Below, piece by piece: positions 33,311 to 45,310 of a stretch of 64,000 nt of DNA. Made by a program: the position numbers and the translations under genes. The stretch is from Phocoena phocoena (Eukaryota > Chordata > Mammalia > Artiodactyla > Phocoenidae). The stretch is taken from assembly GCF_963924675.1 (NCBI RefSeq), contig NC_089232.1:49476759-49540758 (forward strand), in the 5' to 3' direction. How positions within the stretch are numbered: the stretch's first letter is position 1; each line of letters opens with the position of its first letter. The notes under the pieces were generated by a model, which did not search any database, was not told the DNA's origin, and worked only from the letters and a program-made list of their open reading frames with translations.

Positions 33311-33928
33311 ATTATTTGGACTAGGTAATTAATTAACAGTAACATTTTATACAATGATTTAGTATATCAAAAGAGCCATGGTGTATGTTTTTCAAAATAT
33401 GTAAATGATTTGGTGCATTCTGATAGTCCTTTAGTGCTTTTGACCATTTAAAATAAATTTTACTTCCTATGAGAAAAATAGGGTTATATTATTTCCTGCT
33501 TTACCCTACTAAAGCTTGTTTTATGGTAGGTATGATATAATTTGAAGGTTGTAGGAAGGACTGACACTTTTAAATTCCCCCCTCTTTGCCCCAAGAGTTC
33601 CCATAATACCTCAAATTTCACTTTTAGAGATTAATTTCTTTTAGTCTGGAAGGCTTTTGTGCTACAAGAGTTTTCTATTAAAATGCAAGTGCCCCTGGGA
33701 GAGGAAACATCTTAACCAGTAACGAACAACCTGAGGCTTCATGTAGCTTTAAGCTAGGGCCAAGATCTAATTCTGCATAAAAATGATTTAAAAGTTGACT
33801 CCCTGTTACTGTTTTTCAAATATACTCAGATATTAACATTTTAATGCATAGAAAGAAGTATAATTTTCCTATTTACATTTCTTCTAGTCAATAAAGTAAG
33901 TAAAATAAATTGTCAGGATACACATTTT
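33311..33928. other. Unannotated AT-rich DNA
   Basis: No feature up to the TTTT/AAGA site where the L1 unit starts. Confidence 0.5.
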
Positions 33929-33942
33929 AAGATTAGATCAAA

Positions 33943-34570
33943 GAGCATGCAGGGAGCGGCAAGTGTGGCAAACGACCCTGCGTGTGGCGCCACAGAGGAC
34001 CCGGAGAGCGAGTGGAACCCTCACGGTGTGTGAGGCGGCTGTGGTGTGAAGCAAGCCACCCAGGTGGTGCCACACTTCAGAGCACATCATTTCCCACTTA
34101 ATCTACCACTGATGAGCACTTAGAAAAAAAAAAAACCCACAACTAATCACCCAGCCATTATCACACCTCAAAAAGTTAAGAGCTAAACATACACACCTGT
34201 CCAAGGATTTGGAGAAGGTGAGAGAAGATCCAGGGAAAATTAGAGCAAGTTGCGGGCCCAGCTGCTGCTTCATGCGAACAAGTTTGTGGGATCTTGGTTC
34301 CCAGGCTAGAGGTCGGGCCTGAGTACCTGTGGTGGGAGCTCCAAGTCCAAAGCACTGGACTAACAAAGAACCTCAGACTCCAGGGATTATTAATCGGAGT
34401 GAGGTCTCCCAGAGGGCCTCATCTCAGCACCAAGACCTGGGTCAGTCCAACTGCCTGCAAACTCCAGTGCTGGATGCCTCAGGCTAAACCACCAGTAAGA
34501 CAGGAATACAGACCCACCCATCAAAAAACAAACAAACAAAAATCCAAACAAACAAAAAAATATGTTACAG
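33943..34570 (+). promoter_or_regulatory. L1 5'UTR
   Basis: The first 140 bases are CpG-bearing (GGGAGCGGCAAG, CCTGCGTGTGGCGCC), unlike the AT-rich flank. From about 34287 (GGGATCTTGGTTCCC) onward it aligns with the ORF1-proximal 5'UTR of the minus-strand L1 at 25361-25620 (CTCAGCACCAAG, CCTGCAAACTCCAGTG). Upstream of that, the two L1s share nothing obvious, so their outer 5'UTRs are of different types. Confidence 0.7.
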
Positions 34571-35434
34571 ATGAAGGGGCAAGGTAAAAACGTACAAAAC
34601 CAGATAAATGAACACAAAATAGGCAACCTACCTGAAAAAGAATTCAGAGTAATGATAGTAGAGATGATCCAAAATATCAGAAACAGAATGGAGAAAATAC
34701 AAGAAACATTTCACAAGGACCTAGAAGAACTAAAAAGCAAAAAAACAGGGATGAACAACACAATAAATGAAATTAAAAATACTCTAGAGGGAATCAATAG
34801 CAGAATAACTGAGGCAGAAGAACAGAAAAGTGACCAGGAAGATAAAATAGTGGAAATAACTACAAGGGAGCAGAATAAAGAAAAAAGAATGCAAAGAATT
34901 CTGGACAGTCTCAGAGACTTCTGGAACAATATTAAACGCAACAACATTCAAATTACAGGGGTACGAGAAGAAGAAGAGAAAAGGAAAGGGTTTGTGAAAA
35001 TATTTGAAGAGATTATAGTCAAAAACTGCCCTAACATGGGAAAGGAAATAGTCAATCAAGGCCAGGAAGCACAGAGTCCCATAAGGATAAACCCAAAGAG
35101 AAACAAGCCGAGACATATATTAATCAAACTATCGAAAATTAAATACAAAGAAAAAATATTAAAAGCAGCAAGGGAAAAGCAACAAATAACATACAAGGGA
35201 ACCTCCATAAGGTTAACAGCTGATCTTTGAGCGGAAACTCTGCAAGCCAGAAAGGAGTGGCAGGACATATTTAAAGTGATGAAAGGGAAAAACCTACAAC
35301 CAAGATTACTCTACCCAGCAAGGATATCATTCAGATTTGATGGAGAAATTAAAACCTTTATAGACAAGCAAAAGTTAAGAGAATTCAGCACCACCAAACC
35401 AGCTTTACAACAAATGCTAAAGGAACTTCTCTAG
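34571..35434 (+). pseudogene. L1 ORF1 remnant, single nonsense codon
   Basis: ORF1p-type RNA chaperone. The start at 34571 (MKGQGK) matches the MKEQ-type start of the other copies; the frame is also open nine bases further upstream. Residues about 20-125 are a charged coiled coil with heptad-like spacing (EEQKSDQEDKIVEI), followed by an RRM-like segment (NNIQITGVREEEE) and the start of the C-terminal domain (KPRHILIKLSKIKY). A TGA at 35228-35230 cuts it; the same frame then stays open to TAG at 35432-35434 with typical C-terminal sequence (FSTTKPALQQMLKELL). Otherwise nearly intact, so this L1 is moderately young. Confidence 0.93.
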
Positions 35435-35492
35435 GCAGGAAACACAAGAGAAGGAAAAGACCTACAAAAATAAACCCAAAACAATTAAGAAA

Positions 35493-38400
35493 ATGGTAGT
35501 AGAAACATAGATAACGATAATTACCTTAAATGTAAATGGATTAAATGCTCCAAGCAAAAGACATAGATTGGCTGAATGGATACAAAAACAAGACCCGTAT
35601 ACATGCTGTCTACAAGAGACCCACTTCAGACTTAGGAACACATACAGACTGAAAGTGAGGGGATGGAGAAAGATATTCCATGCAAATGGAAATCAAAAGA
35701 AAGCTGGAGTAGCAATTCTCATATCAGACAAAACAGACTTGAAAATAAAGACTATTACAAGAGACAAAGAATGACACTACATAATGATTAAGGTATTGAT
35801 CCAAGAAGAAGATATAACAACTGTAAATATTTATGTACCCAACATAGGAGCACCTCAGTACATAAGGCAAATGCTAACAGCCATAAAAGTGGAAATCGAC
35901 AGTAACACAATCATAGTAGGGGACTCTAACACCTCACTTTCACTAATGGACAGATCATCCAAGATGAAAATAAATAAGGAAAGACAAGCTTTAAATGACA
36001 CATTAAACAAGATGGACTTAATTGATATTTATAGGACATTCTAACCCAAAACAACAGAATACACTTACTTCTCAAGTGCTCATGGAACAGTCTCCAGGAT
36101 AGATCATATCGTGGGTCACAAATCAAGCCTTGGTAAATTTAAGAAAATTGAAATTGTATCAAGTATCTTTACCAACCACAACGCTATGAGACTAGATATT
36201 AATTACAGGAAAAAATCTGTAAGACATACAAACACAGGGAGGCTAAACAACACACTACTTAATAACCAAGAGATCACTGAATAAATTAAAGAGGAAATCA
36301 AAAAATACCTAGAAACAAATGACAATGAAAACACGACGACCCAAAACCTATGGGATGCAGCAAAAGCAGTTCTAAGAGGGGAGTTTATAGTAATATAATC
36401 CTATGTTAAGCAACAGGAAACACCTCAAATAAACAACTTAACCTTACACCTAAAGCAATTAGAGAAAGAAGAACAAAAACTCCCCAAAGTGAGCAGAAGG
36501 AAAGAAATCATAAAGATCAGATTGGAAATAAATGAAAAAGAAATGAAGGAAACAATAGCAAAGATCAATGAAACTAAAAGCTGGTTCTATGAGAAGATAA
36601 ACAAATTTGATAAACCATTAGCCAGATATTTCAAGAAAAAAAGGGAGATGACTCAAATCAATAGAATTAGAAATGAAAAAGGAGAAGTAACAACTGACAC
36701 TGCAAAAGTACAAAAGATCATGAGAGATTACTACAGGCAACTATATGCCAATAAAATGGACAACCTGGAAGAAATGGACAAATTCTTAGAAATGCACAAC
36801 CTTCCGAGACTGAAAAAATGGAAAATATGAACAGACCAATCACAAGCACTGAAATTGAAACTGTGATTAAAAATCTTCCAACAAACAAAAGCCTAGGACC
36901 AGGTGGCTTCAAAGGTGAATTCTATCAAACATTTAGAGAAGAGCTAATACATATCCTTCGCAAACTCTTCCAAAATATAGCAGAGGGAGGAACACTCCCA
37001 AACTCATTCTACAAGGCCACCATCACACTGAAACCAAAACCAGACAAAGATGTCACAAAGAAAGAAAACTACAGGCCAATATCACTGATAAACATAGATG
37101 CAAAACTCCTCAACAAAATACTAGCAAACAGAATCCAAGAGCACATTAAAAGGATCATACACCATGATCAAGTGGGGTTTATCCCCTGAATGCAAGGATG
37201 CTTCAATATATGCAAATCAATCGACATGATACATCATATTAACAAATTGAAAGAGAAAAACCATATGATCATCTCAGTAGATGCAGAGAAATCTTTCGAC
37301 AAAATTCAGTACCCATTTATAATAATACCCTCCAGAAAGTAGGCTCAGAGGGAACTTTCCTCAACGTAATAAAGGCCATATATGACATACCCACAGCCAA
37401 CATAATCCTCAATGGTGAAAAACTGAAACCATTTCCACTAAGATCACGAACGAGACAAGGTTGCCCAATCTCACCACTATTATTCAACCTAACTTTGGAA
37501 GTTTTAGCCACAGCAATCAGAGAAGAAAAAGAATCCAAACTGGAAAAGAGGAAGTAAAGCTGTCTCTGTTTGCAGATGACATGATACGATACATAGAGAA
37601 TCCTTAAGATGCTACCAGAAAACCACTAGAGCTAATCAATGAATGTGGTAAAGTAGCAGGATACAAAATTAATGCACAGAAATCTCTTGTATTCCTATAC
37701 ACTAGTGATGAAAAATCTGAAAGAGAAATTAAGAAAACACTCCCATTTACCACTGCAACAAAAAGAATAAAATATCTAGGAATAAACCTACCTAAGGAGA
37801 CAAAAGACCTGTATGCAGAAAACTATGACACTGATGAAAGAAATTAAAGATGACACCAACAGATGGAGAGATATACCATGTTCTTGGATTGGAAGAATCA
37901 ACACTGTGAAAATGACTCTACTACCCAAAGTAATCTACAGATTCAATGCAATCCCTATCAAACTACCACTGGCATTTTTACAGAATGAGAACAAAACATT
38001 TCACAATTTGTATGGAAACACAAAAGACCCCGAATAGCCAAAGCAATCCTGAGAAAGAAAAACGGAGCTGGAGGAATCAGGCTCTCTGACTTCAGACTAT
38101 ACTACCAAGCTACAGTAATCAAGACAGTATGGTACTTGCACAAAAAGAGAAATATAGATCAATGGAACAGGATAGAAAGCCCAGAGATAAACCCATGCAC
38201 ATATGGTCACCTTATCTTTGATTAAGGAGGCAAGAATATACAGTGGAGAAAAGACAGCCTCTTCAATAAGTGGTGCTGGGGAAACTGGACAGCTACATGT
38301 AAAAGAGCACAATTAGAACACTCCCTAACATCATACACAAAAATAAACTCAAAATGGATTAAAGACCTACATGTAAGGCCAGAAACCATCAAACTCTTAG

Positions 38401-39291
38401 AGGAAAACACAGGCAGAACACTCTATGACATAAATCACAGCAAGATCTTTTTTGACTCACCTCCTAGAAAAATGGAAATAAAAACAAAAATAATGTAATG
38501 GGACATAAGGAAACTTCAAAGCTTTTGCACAGCAAAGGAAACCATAAACAAGATGAAAAGAAAACCCTCAGAATGGGAGAAAATATTTGCAAATGAAGCA
38601 ATGGACAAAGGATTAATCTCCAAAATTTACCAGCAGCTCATGCAGCTCAATATCAAAAAAACAAACAACCCAATCCAAAAATGGGCAGAACACCTAAATA
38701 GACATTTCTCCAAAGAAGATATACAGATTGCCAACAAACACATGAGAGGATGCTCAACATCGTTAATCATGAGAGAAATGCAAATCAGAACTACAACAAG
38801 GTATCAACTCACATGGGTCAGAATGGCCATCATCAAAAAATCTACAAACAATAAATGCTGGAGAGGGTTCAGAGAAAAGGGAACCCTCTTGCACTGTTGA
38901 TGGGAATGTAAATTGGTACAGCCATTATGGAGAACAGTATGGAGGTTCCTTAAAAAATCTAAGAATAGAACTACCATATGACCCAGCAATCCCACTACAG
39001 GGCATATACCCTGAGCAAACCATAATTCAAAAAGAGTCATATACCAAAATGTTCTCTGCAGCTCTATTTACAATAGCCAGGACATGGAGGCAACCTAAGT
39101 GTCCATCAACAAATGAATGCATAAAGAAGATGTGGCAGATATATACAATGGAATAGTACTCAGCCATAACACGGAATGAAGCTGAGTTTTTTGTAGTGAG
39201 GTGGATGGACCTAGAGACTGTCATACAGAGTGAAGTAAGGCAGAAAGAGAAAAACAAATATCGTATGCTAAGACATATATATGAAATCTAA
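35493..39291 (+). pseudogene. L1 ORF2 remnant, many breaks
   Basis: Starts at ATG 35493, 58 bp after ORF1. Endonuclease pieces: LNVNGLNAPSKRHRLAEW, LQETHFR, GDSNTSLSLMDRSS (GDFN in other copies). Reverse transcriptase pieces: [18 protein letters not shown] near 36870, [10 protein letters not shown] near 37170, and FADDM near 37573, where the catalytic aspartates are kept. The C-terminal part runs to a stop at 39289-39291. Numerous stops and frameshifts split it into at least six segments. About 3.8 kb, the usual ORF2 length. Confidence 0.93.
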
Positions 39292-39665
39292 AAAAAAAAA
39301 AAAAATGGTCATGAAGAGCCTAGGGGCAAGATGGGAATAAAGATGCAGACCTACTAGAGAATAGACTTGAGATACAGGGAGGAGGAAGGGTAAGCTGGGA
39401 CAAAGTGAGAGAGTGGCCTGTATATATATACACTACCATATGTAAAATAGATAGCTAGTGGGAAGCAGCCACATTGCACAGGGAGATCAGCTCAGTGCTT
39501 TGTGACCACCTAGAGGGGTGGGATAGGGAGGGTGGGAAGGAGGGAGATGCCAGAGGGAAGAGATATGGGGGTATATGTATATCTGATTCACTTTGTTATA
39601 AAGCAGAAACTAACACACCATTATAAAGTAATTATACTCCAATAAAGATGTTAAAAAAAAAAAAA
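39292..39665 (+). other. L1 3'UTR and A-tail, first copy
   Basis: A purine-rich 3'UTR with the G-run block GGGTGGGATAGGGAGGGTGG near 39516, then TTCACTTTGTTATAAAGCAG, AATAAAGATG (poly-A signal) and a 13-A tail. The tail joins directly to GAAAAACGG of the second ORF2 piece. Confidence 0.85.
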
Positions 39666-40898
39666 GAAAAACGGAGCTGGAAGAATCAGGCTCCCTGACT
39701 TGAGACTATACTACAAAGCTACAGTAATCAAGACAGTATGGTACTGGTACAAAAAGAGAAATATAGATTAATGGAACAGGATAGACATCCCAGAGATAAA
39801 CCCATGCACCTATGTTCACCTTATCTTTGATAAAGGAGGCAAGAGTATACAGTGGAGAAAAATAGCCTCTTCAGTAAGTAGTGCTGGGAAAACTGGACAG
39901 CTACATATAACAGAATGAAATTAGAACATTCCCTAACACCATACACAAAAATAAACTCAAAATGGATTAAAGACCTAAATGTAAGGTCAGACACTATTAA
40001 ACTCTTAGAGGAAAATATAGGCAGAACACTCTATGACATAAATCACAGCAAGATCCTTTTTGACCCACGTCCTAGAGAAATGGCAATAAAGGCAAAAATA
40101 AGCAAATGGGACTTAATGAAACTTCAAAGCTTTTGTACAGCAAAGGAAACCGTAAACAAGACGAAAAGACAACCTTCAGAATGGGAGAAAATATTTGCAA
40201 ATGAAGCCACTGACAAAGGATTCATCTCCAAAATATACAAGCAGTTCATGCAGCTAAATATCAAAGAAACAAACAACCCAATCCAAAAATGGGCAGAAGA
40301 TCTAAATAGACATTTCTCCAAAGAAGACCTACAGATGGCCAAGAGATACATGAAAGGATGCTCAACATCACTAATCATTAGAGAAATGCAAATCAAAACT
40401 ACAATGAGATATCATCTCACACCAGTCAAGAATGGCCATCATCAAAAATCCACAAACAATAAATGGTGGAGAGGGTGTGGAGAAAAGGGAACCCTCTTGC
40501 ACTTTTGGTGGGAAAGTAAACTGATACAGCCACTATGGAGAACAGTATGGAGGTTCCTTAAAAAACTACAAATAGAACTACCGTATGACCCAGCAATCCC
40601 ACTACTGGGCATATACCCTGAGAAAACCATAATTCAAAAGGAGACATGTACCACAGTGTCCACTGCAGCACTATTTACAATAGCCAGGACATGGAATCAA
40701 CCTAAGTGTCCATTGACAGATGAATGGATAAAGAAGATGTGGTAAATCTATACAATGGAATATTACTCAGCCATAAAAAGAAACGAAATCGAGTTATTTG
40801 TAGTGAGGTGGATGGACCTAGCGTCTGTCATACAGAGTGAAGTAAGTCAGAAAGAGAAAAACAAATACTGTATGCTAGCACATATATATGGAATCTAA
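39666..40898 (+). pseudogene. L1 ORF2 C-terminal piece, second copy
   Basis: Restarts at the ORF2 position equivalent to 38056 in the first copy. An uninterrupted 276-codon frame (39915-40745) covers the ORF2p C-terminal region (WKLEH-like start here as [56 protein letters not shown]) and ends at a TAA after KKMW; the usual end lies further on, at 40896. It is clearly better preserved than the matching part of the first copy. There is no start codon context, so it is not a gene. Confidence 0.9.
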
Positions 40899-41262
40899 AA
40901 AAAAATGGTTCTGATGAACCTAGGGCCAGGACAGGAATAAAGATGCAGACATAGAGAATGGAGTTGAGGACACAGGGAGGGGGAAGGGTAAGCTGGGATG
41001 AAGTGAGAGAGTAGCAGTGACATATATACAGTACCAAATGTAAAATAGATAGCTAGTGGGAAGCAGCCACATAGCACAGGGAAATCAGCTAGGTGCTTTG
41101 TGACCACCTAGAGGGGTGGGATAGGGAGGGTGGGAGGGAGACGCAAGAGGAAGGTGATATGGGGATATATGTATGCATGTAGCTGATTCACTTTGTTATA
41201 CAGTAGAAACTAACACAACATTCTAAAGCAATTATACTCCAATAAAGATGTTAAGGAAAGAA
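40899..41262 (+). other. L1 3'UTR, second copy
   Basis: Same layout as 39292-39665: the G-run block near 41115 (GGGTGGGATAGGGAGGGTGG), CTGATTCACTTTGTTATACA, and AATAAAGATG near 41241. The tail is only TTAAGGAAAGAAAC, not a pure A-run, so it has decayed or was short. Confidence 0.85.
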
Positions 41263-41311
41263 ACGATTAAATCAAAATGAAGCCTGGGTCAAAAAAAGTT
41301 CTCTACATTGT

Positions 41312-41541
41312 CAAATCTGATTTTTTTTTTTTTTTTTGCGGTACGCGGGCCTCTCACTGTTGTAGCCTCTCCCGTTGCGGAGCACAGGCTCCGGACGCGC
41401 AGGCCCAGCGGCCATAGCTCACGGGCCCAGCCGCTCCGCGGCATGTGGGATCTTCCCGGACCGGGACACGAACCCGTGTCCCCTGCATCGGCAGGCGGAC
41501 TCTCAACCACTGCGCCACCAGGGAAGCCCAAATCTGATTTT
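41312..41541 (-). mobile_element. Short CHR-2 type SINE with 13-bp TSD
   Basis: The body is 41325-41528 on the minus strand; duplications CAAATCTGATTTT at 41312-41324 and 41529-41541 are perfect. Close to the family consensus, with a poly-T of about 14. Overlapping frames (80 and 102 codons) are shadows. Confidence 0.97.
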
Positions 41542-42789
41542 AAAAGTATGAATTTGAGTTATCCTTTATTATGGACTCTTTATGCCTTTCTTGAGATTTT
41601 ATTGACAAAAAAATAAGTTATATATATATATATATATAAAAGAAAGTTACTGGTATATTAGTTCAATTTAATAATAGTTCATTATGAAAGGCTAATGTTC
41701 AAAACAACCATTTGTTTTTAAAAATATCACATTTTATGTGGTTGAAGAACATTTTTCAAATCTGAATTTGAATTTATAAATATGCTGAACAATTAGAATT
41801 ATACTCAGCGAATTCAGTTCAACTTAAAGAACAACAAAAAAAGGCTTGCTTCACAACAGATGGAAAATAAGAAAATCTAAGCTATTGTAAAAGAGTCCTG
41901 AGACATAAAAAGCAGATGGACTGGGCCTGATGAAACTGGGTAGACCATAGCCTACAGCTTGAGCAGATGAAAATCATCATGAAGATAATCACAGACACGG
42001 GAATATTAAATACAAAGTGAACACATAGAAAGACTGATCCTGGAAGAAACAGAGATAATTGCGATGTCAGTGGAAGACTTTAGAAACAATTCTATGGATC
42101 CTCAGTGAAATTAGAGAAGGTAATATATAAATAATATAAATTCAGCATGCTATGACAAAATAACAGAAAATAAGAAAAAGCAATTAAATATAAACATGTA
42201 TTTATAACTGAACCAACTCATTAGAATGATCACTGTTGAAGACAAAATGTGTGATCCAGAAGCAAACATGAGTCGAACAGAGAAGAGACAAAACATATGA
42301 GAGAAAAATGCAGAAACTAGGAGTGCGTATTCAAGATGTAAGTAATGTTTCTTATAGAAGTTCCAGATTGAGGGAACAGAGGCAATGATGATAAAGAAAT
42401 TATGAAAGGAACAATAGACCAAAATATCCTGAAATTGAGGTTAGGGGTAAGATCTCAATTTTAAAAGGTCCACTAGACCTTGAGCAAGATAAATAAGAGT
42501 GTACATGTATATTTTAATACACACACACAAAGACACACACAGCGTCACCAAGAAAATCCTAAAAGGAAGTCATCAGAAAAGACAAAAGTCTTACTCAGGG
42601 CTTAAAGAATGGATGTGATGTAGGTAGGTAAAGAATAGAAAGAAGAGAGAAGTGGATAAAGATGGGGGGTGAAGAGGGGCAGAGACAATTAGAATAATGA
42701 GGACTCAGATGCTGATATTCTTCCATTACCAAATTTTAAATTTAAAATATTTAAGGAAATGGTAATCTAGGCAAGTCAGTTAAATACCT
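41542..42789. other. Unannotated AT-rich DNA
   Basis: A (TA)n tract at 41618-41638 and a short CA-rich tract at 42520-42540. No gene. Confidence 0.55.
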
Positions 42790-43112
42790 CAAGTGTTCTT
42801 TTTTTTTTAGTAATTTGTTTATTTATTTATTTATTTTTTGCTGTGTTGGGTCTTCGTTTCTGTGCGAGGGCTTTCTCTAGTTGTGGCAAGCGAGGGCCAC
42901 TCTTCATCGAGGTGCGCGGGCCTCTCACTGTCGAGGCCTCTCTTGTTGCGGAGCACAGGCTCCAGACGCGCAGGCTCAGTAGTTGTGGCTCACGGGCCTA
43001 GTTGCTCCGCGGCATGTGGGATCCTCCCAGACCAGGGCTCGAACCCGTGTCCCCTGCATTAGCAGGCAGATGCTCAACCACTGCACCACCAGGGAAGCCC
43101 CCAAGTGTTCTT
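42790..43112 (-). mobile_element. Long CHR-type SINE with 11-bp TSD
   Basis: The body is 42801-43101 on the minus strand; CAAGTGTTCTT flanks it at 42790-42800 and 43102-43112. It begins with a (TTTA)n tail complement, then TGTTGGGTCTTCG and the long 3' part, and ends at GGGAAGCCC. The 74-codon frame is a shadow. Confidence 0.95.
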
Positions 43113-43834
43113 AATGACTAGTCCTTGCTCACTTAAAATGGGAAAGAAATGAGTTCATATCTTTTTTATTTTCTGACCTTATCACATACTCAGCAAACTT
43201 TTATTTTTAGATGGACAAAGCCAGTTTTGAAAAATACATGAAAGGCCACTTTGGGGATTGGAGTTCTAATGTTGGCCCAGTATGTTCATCTTGTTTTGAA
43301 TCATAGTATAATGAATAATTCTGGTGGTAATGACTGAACCTCCGTATTTATAGAAAACTGACATTTCTTGAACATGAAATTGTTCCTGTTTCTATGTAAA
43401 TGAAGCTCTGCATTTAGGTGCAATGGCTTCTGTTCATTTTGCTTGCTCTGTCTTATTTAAATCAAAGGATTATATCATCAATTTTCACCCTATACCACCC
43501 TCACCCTCCAAACTGCCATACATTCTCTTTAGGGTCTTTGTTCCTGCTCGAAGAATGTTTTCCTTCCCTTATGTCTCTCACCCAATGTGCTTATTTTGTA
43601 CTTACTGGATTATACAATTATAAATATCTTATAATCAAATAAACTTGGTATATCAAACTAAAATAAAGTGAGATATATGTATGTATTTTATCTTTCTCCT
43701 CTCCTACTCATACACAACATATGCATTTGGAACATTTCCCTTCTTGACATGGGTCTTGCCAGTGTTTTCTGCTTCTGGCAGAATATAAAAATCTGACAGG
43801 GAACAGTCCACCTCTCCTTTTAGGGTAATTTCTG
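43113..43834. other. Unannotated DNA
   Basis: No gene or recognised repeat. Confidence 0.5.
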
Positions 43835-44213
43835 TCTGAATCAGTACGGGCTGCCATATCAAAGTACCATAGACTGGGTGGCTTTAACAACAGAAATTTG
43901 TTTTCTCCCAGTTCTGGAGGCTAGGAAGTCCAAGATCAAGGTGAGGGCAGATAAGGTTTCTGGTGAAAGTTCTCTTCTTGGCTTGTAGATGGCTGCTTTC
44001 TTACTGTGTATTAACATGGACTTTCTTGGTGCATGCACGTGCATGCTGGCTGCTTCTTAGTTCAGCAATCCTATGGGATTAGGACCCCACCCTTAGGACC
44101 TCGTTTAACCTTAATTACCTCCTAAAAGCCCTGTCTCCAAATACACTCACATTGAAGATTAGGGCTTGAATATATGAATTTGGGGGGAAAACAATTCAGT
44201 CCATGGCAATTTC
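43835..44213 (-). mobile_element. MaLR LTR (MST/THE1/MLT1 type), minus strand
   Basis: Starts on the plus strand with CGGGCTGCCATATCAAAGTA, CCATAGACTGGGTGGCTTTA, CCCAGTTCTGGAGGCTAGGA, then ACCTCCTAAAAGCCCTGTC and ends with TTCAGTCCATGGCAA, the exact complement order of a MaLR LTR. The opposite orientation to the LTR at 19308. Solo; the subfamily is not resolvable by eye. Confidence 0.9.
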
Positions 44214-44959
44214 TTTCTATGGAACAAAGTGCTGTGCCTCACAAATATGGGGATTTTTCAAGTAAGTTTTGAACATTTTGATTTTATACGGAATCAGATA
44301 TCTCTCGAAGGAAGAGGCCAATTCAATTCAAATCCCCATTTTTTTCTCTGAAGATTCCCAAAACTCCTGTCTGAGATTATTTTATTTTCTTATTCTAATT
44401 ATTTTGTTAGTATTTTGATTATATCTGCCATTTTGTGACTGTAGTTCCTAGCCACATTTTACCTGTACTCTCTTATTGAGAAGTTAATCATGTCCTGTCT
44501 TATGACTGTTGTACTGCACCGTGAACTGCTTTTTAATCTCTTATTCTGATTATTTTTTTCATATGTTTCTTTCTTTTCAATAGGGTTCTAAGCCACTTAT
44601 AGACAACATGGCATCCGATACTGCCACATAATTCCCTTATATATTTTCCAGATATAGTAATGTTTGGCATGAAGGTGTTTTCTTTCTTCCTTTTCTTTCT
44701 TTTTGCTTGCTTTAATCCACATGCACCTAATTAATGCTCATATACCCAATTAAAAGAAAACTAAGTGAAAAGATTTGAGAGAAAATAGAGGTGGCAATAA
44801 TTTTTAAGATACTTGTTATCTTTAAAGGACTAATAAGTGAGAAGAAAAATATAATTCATTCTTATAATCTCCTAGTACAATGTTTTGCAAATTGGTATTT
44901 TGTGGAACACTTCATGGACAGGGTTTCCTGAAGCAAATGCTTAGAATGGAGTTTAGCAT
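44214..44959. other. Unannotated DNA
   Basis: AT-rich; no feature recognised. Confidence 0.5.
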
Positions 44960-45310
44960 TCAGGGTACTTATTAAGAACCAATATCTGTGAATAGAAGTG
45001 GAAGCATCAGAATGGGCAGAGGAAGAAGGTGCATTGCGATTCACATCCAACAAAGCCTCAATTTACGCTGGAGGAGGTCTGCAGTTAACACAGGCCATCA
45101 GGGTTGTCCTGCATTTGCGTGAATCAGCCAGGCCTTTATATCTCTGCTTCTTTCCCTCACTGCATAGGGGCTGCACTTTAAGGAGAAATCTTTGGAATAG
45201 GTAGCATTTTGCAGCTGAGGCAAACCCTGAAGGAGTTGATAGCTGGGGCAAGAAGTTCTTTCTTGAAAGGACATCTGGGCAGCACATCCCCGTGTCTCTC
45301 ACCGTCTACC
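44960..45310 (-). repeat. 3' LTR of the ERV-L element (MLT2-like)
   Basis: Shares an ordered set of blocks with the LTR at 47507-47876, including GAGGCAAA, GGAGTTGATAGCTGGGGCA, and CATCTGGGCAGCACATC on the plus strand. Outer boundaries are approximate. The MLT2 name is from memory. Confidence 0.7.

Larger units (their letters stand above)
33943..41264 (+). mobile_element. LINE-1 with its 3' 1.6 kb present twice
   Basis: A plus-strand L1 with 5'UTR (33943-34570), ORF1, ORF2, 3'UTR and a 13-A tail at 39653-39665, followed directly by a second plus-strand L1 piece that restarts in ORF2 (GAAAAACGGAGCTGG, matching 38056 onward) and runs to its own 3'UTR end near 41262. AAGATTAGATCAAA (33929-33942) after TTTT, and ACGATTAAATCAAA (41263-41276), may be one target-site duplication around the whole 7.3 kb. 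The copies differ at several percent of sites by eye. Alternatives: a later truncated L1 inserted into the A-tail, or a tandem duplication. Confidence 0.85.

Noticed and set aside
33943..34080. CpG-bearing patch considered as a CpG-island promoter of a host gene
   Set aside because: It is short and sits at the very 5' end of an L1, just inside the proposed target-site duplication; best read as L1 5'UTR.
39915..40745. 276-codon frame considered as a real gene
   Set aside because: It is the C-terminal part of L1 ORF2 in a 5'-incomplete L1 piece, with no start context of its own.
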